Assembly (NCBI GenBank): GCA_037954235.1
Contig: JBBMOA010000008.1
Coordinates: 1,600,001-1,664,000, forward strand
DNA from: Aulostomus chinensis
Lineage: Eukaryota > Chordata > Actinopteri > Syngnathiformes > Aulostomidae
Reading direction: 5' to 3'
Length of the DNA stretch: 64,000 bases
The position numbers were made by a program, and so were the translations under genes. Numbering within the stretch: position 1 is the stretch's first letter; each line of letters opens with the position of its first letter. The notes beneath the pieces are model-generated. The model worked only from the letters and a program-made list of their open reading frames with translations. It was not told the DNA's origin and did not search any database. This document shows, piece by piece, positions 60,524 to 64,000 of this stretch.

Positions 60524-62062
60524 TAAACTCAGGGTCACCCCAGAGAGGGCTTGTGACGTCGTAGTGGCGAGTAGAGCAACACCCTGCCATCACATGAATG
60601 ACCCGAGGAAGAGCGTCCCAGCAACACTGCCGCTAGGATGGAAGACCAGTTCGGGACAGACTGCTAGACTCACCTCTAACCACCACCGTCAGAGACAAGT
60701 CCTTCATACTTCACTGCTTCATCTCCTACAGAAGCAACAGAAGCAACATTTGTTGGCCCAAACTGTTCCATTAATCACCAGGTGTCACCTGTGACCACAC
60801 CCACCTGTAATGTATGTTCCAGTATTTCTGCTTCCAGGTCCGCCTTCCTGACCTGTTGCTCCAGGTCCACATTTCTTGGTCTGTTTTATTAGATGCATTC
60901 TGTCAAAGTCCTTCACTTTGTTGCTTTTCTTTCTAAAGATGCGCTCATGCTCGCCACATGCACACTCGAGTACATCTGACTCTTGCAGGGTGATATATGA
61001 ATGACACATGATGACTGGTTTTTTGCTTCGGTTGCCATAGTGACTCGTAGTATTGGTGCTCCATTGATGATGGCTTTTTACTGGTGTCACGCACGCGCTT
61101 AGCTCAGTCTGAACATACTCAGAGTTGATCGAGCAGATCATCTGTTCTGGAACGAAAACTCACTTTCCCATCTCGGGTTCAATCAAGTCAGAGCTCAGGG
61201 TTAAACTCAGCGCTGGTTGAACCTGCTTTCTGGAACGGACCTTGGATTATACCTGGGTGAGTTTGTTCATAGACATCTTTGGACAGTTTAGCTGCTTTAG
61301 TCTTCAGCCTCCATTAGCTTCGAGCTAAACGCACGTGGCGGGCTCTTTCTGCGATCTGGAGTCACTAAGAAGTACTGCAGGATGGAAAAAAACATCTTTG
61401 TAAACTCAAGACTCCCATTGGTGAGCACTTGACAGGGTTTTAAGTGAAGTATCACTTCACTAAAATAACAATGCAGATTTCCAATCAAAAATCAGATTTT
61501 ATTTTCAAATGTCATGTTGTATTTTTCCGCAGCCTGGGAGGATAAACACTGTTTTACCTGCATTCACATTTCTTTGGAAGATTTCATGCAATGTAGTGGT
61601 TTCTCTCAACACTGAATCTGACTTCCCCTGTGAAAAGACGAGACATGTTCCGAGTCAAATGCAAATGTGGGGGTCACGACATGGTGACAGAGACATTTTT
61701 TTATCCAAATGCTAGCACACGCTTTATGTTGGGACCTGCTAATGCGTACAATGTGGATGCTCTTGTCAGTTAGAAGATCAGGGCTGTTAATGAGACAGGG
61801 GTTGCCTGTGCGATGCGATGCTGTGTATCGTCATGGAAACAACAGCAGATTTTATGGTATGTGGAGGGGAACAAGTTCATTTATGTTCAGCCTTGGGATG
61901 ACGGCCAGTTGATGCAGCCAGACGGTGACAAATCCCTGATGACACCAATATTCAGTCTGCACTTCGTCCAGATGCCTTTCAACAAGAAGCCGAAAACTCA
62001 CGGTCGCACCTTCACTCACTCGTCATCAGCATTTAGGGTGGAGCAAGAGAAGGTTGTTTATG

Positions 62063-62064
<2 letters not shown>

Positions 62065-62150
<86 letters not shown>
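62065..62150. repeat. (TG)n and (GA)n microsatellites
   Basis: A TG run to 62117, then GA from 62124. Confidence 0.95.
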
Positions 62151-63789
62151 TAACAAAACAGGAGCGATGAGTGCCTGTGGCAGGAAGACAACAAGGACAG
62201 GAACTCACCAGCAGCCTAGAGTGAAGGATTTTCACTTTCTCTCTCGTCGGTGAGGTCCAGGTGAGTGTTGTTGGATCTGAATGAAACTGCACCTCTGCGA
62301 GCACTGCTGGCAGCAGGAGGCACCTCTTTGTCAGGGATACATGTGTCATGTCTGATAACACAACCTTTACCGCGTGTCCTCACTGACTCGGAATATTTGC
62401 ACCTTTGACTGTGCTGCTAAGCTTTGATGTGGATTTACCTTCTATTTGCTGCCGTAACAGGTAGGATTTTCTGTAACATTCATCACACAGCACAGTTAGT
62501 GCTACATAGTCACTAAGTGCTGGGTCTTGGACCCTCTGACTGATTCTACCCCAAAGAGGAGCAGAGTCAGGTTCAGTGCCTCGGTGCTCTCTGAACAATT
62601 GAGTCTTCAATTGTCTCTTAAAAAAAAATGTTGTAAACAAACACGTGAAAGAGTGCAAAGCGTGGACATTTCTAAGAATTCTGGTTTGTGATGTTAGCTC
62701 TTCCCTTTCACACAAATGTTGCACCACTTATGAGAAGATGAATTTCATATAAGGAAGCCACTGTGATGCCGTGAGAATGAGGACTGATATCACTGTCATT
62801 TCCATGACTGCGTGGTCAGTAAGGAGGCGAACTACACACTGCATCAACTTTACTGATGCTGAATAATTACAAGCTCATTTGAATAAGTTCTGTAAGCAGG
62901 CAACTCACTGCTCACTCACAGCATTCAGAGAGCCGTGCAGGTACAAGCAGCGGTTGTGAAGTCTGTGTATCAAATTATATCATAAAAATATCCATTTTAT
63001 TCTCATTGCAGCATTTTACAGGTGTCATGGTTTTTTGCTTCTTCTTTCTAACAGTGGTGATGTTAAATGTTGCTGTCCTGCATTTCCAACAGTGCTTTGC
63101 TCTCTCATATTGGGTTTTTCCGGAATCTTGTTTTTTTTTTTTAATTTTACAGGCAGACACACCAAGACATTCATTACATGGACATGCAATGGTTTATCAC
63201 AATACATCACTTCGTAACCTTCACGTTTTGATTTCAATACACCACAAATCCTGCTCTCCTACAGCAGGAGAGTTACGAATGGCTTTGGAAGGGACAGCCG
63301 TCATTGTTAGGTCACGGGTATATTTGCTCATGTCTGTGTTCATGTGCAGACACGGAGCTGTCCTGACCTCATCCTCTCCATGAGGAGGAGGAGGTGTGAC
63401 TAAGACCATGACTATGATTGTGTGTGGAGGCAGGGCTCCTCCAGATCTACGGAACCAGGAGCAATGTTGACGCTCCGGAAGGGTTTTCTGTGGTTGAGGA
63501 GATGTAGATGAAGCACAGCCTCCCACGAGAGCATTCAATGCTCAAAAAACCAAAACACTTCAAACTCCGACATGACTTAGATGAACGCGACAGGTCGGGG
63601 AGCATGGCGAGGGATCACGGCACACACACATATAGTTTGATTTGAAGTGGTGCTTCTCTGGTTAGCTTGCTAGGCTGTCAGCGTGGTTGGTTGCCCTCTG
63701 CATGCATCACAGTACAGTAAATCGCTGTGTCTTAACCAGGACAGGATGTCTTATGGAAGGTGATTTAAAGGTTAGAGGGCACTTTAGAA

Positions 63790-63799
63790 CCCCCCCCCC

Positions 63800-63832
<33 letters not shown>
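63790..63832. repeat. Poly-C and (CA)n tract
   Basis: Thirteen C followed by a CA run. Confidence 0.95.
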
Positions 63833-63834
<2 letters not shown>

Positions 63835-64000
63835 CTGTGACGATGGACACTGTAAGACTGCAGCTCTGCTACCTAGCAGACACATGAGGGACTTTTATCA
63901 GCTCACTCACACAGCAGATCACAACATCTGTGTATTTTTGGTCTTTTCTTAGCTGGCAGGTGTTTCAGCTCCACACACAGTCACAGCAGGTGTGTCTCAG

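Larger units (their letters stand above)
60524..64000. other. Gene-free stretch
   Basis: No exon can be supported. About 61145-61260 resembles the terminal part of a PIF/Harbinger-type fish element, and the minus-strand frame at 60785-61141 next to it might be a relic of its protein, but evidence is weak. Microsatellites: TG then GA at 62065-62150, poly-C then CA at 63790-63832. Confidence 0.4.

Noticed and set aside
60785..61141. Minus-strand frame of 118 codons as a gene
   Set aside because: No recognisable domain or splice structure; the adjacent sequence resembles a DNA-transposon end, so at most it is a relic.

Overview
This window is vertebrate nuclear DNA, almost certainly from a ray-finned (teleost) fish. 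The genes are intron-split with GT-AG junctions. Long CA/TG microsatellites and poly-G/C tracts are dense. The repeats are types familiar from teleosts: a tRNA-derived SINE with a LINE-type tail, an L2/CR1-type LINE tail, a Gypsy-type LTR element, hAT remnants and short inverted-repeat elements. Species cannot be told from the sequence.

Region by region: 1-13 kb holds no gene I can defend. It contains a SINE split by a solo LTR (311-935), a possible orphan terminal exon (1721-1819), many microsatellites, and a small inverted-repeat element embedded in TG repeats (9364-9638). From 13.2 to 19.3 kb lies an AT-rich tandem satellite with a unit of about 32 bp and a higher-order period of about 196 bp. 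It is interrupted by a young, internally deleted Gypsy-type LTR retrotransposon (14089-17219). From 19.3 to 24.8 kb there is gene-poor, microsatellite-rich DNA.

The gene-bearing part is 24.8-54.4 kb. Three C2H2 zinc-finger genes form a cluster: A (minus, 25241-27691, 3 fingers), B (minus, 30641-34284, 6 fingers) and C (plus, 35305-45015, 7 fingers plus an AT-hook). All three start with the same type of N-terminal helical module and use the same intron phase series (1-0-1), so they look like paralogues that diverged after local duplication. B and C are divergent and share a CpG-rich interval with NRF1- and YY1-like motifs. Convergent to C is a gene of 17 coding exons on the minus strand (48049-53744, plus a 5' untranslated exon at about 54264-54320 behind a TATA box). 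It encodes a secreted or surface von Willebrand factor A domain protein of about 927 residues that matches VWA7 in domain order. I could join every coding exon in phase.

From 54.4 to 64 kb there are again only repeats: a 1.1-kb element with short inverted ends, a 23-bp minisatellite, a broken hAT transposase (58162-59206), an L2-type LINE 3' end with a short tandem tail (59967-60523) and further microsatellites.

I found no multi-gene system of an obviously new kind. The most unusual items are a 32-bp exact inversion that distinguishes the two LTRs of the Gypsy element, a likely GC-AG intron in zinc-finger gene A, the shared exon architecture of the zinc-finger cluster, the Ser/Pro/Arg repeat block of gene C, and the higher-order satellite.
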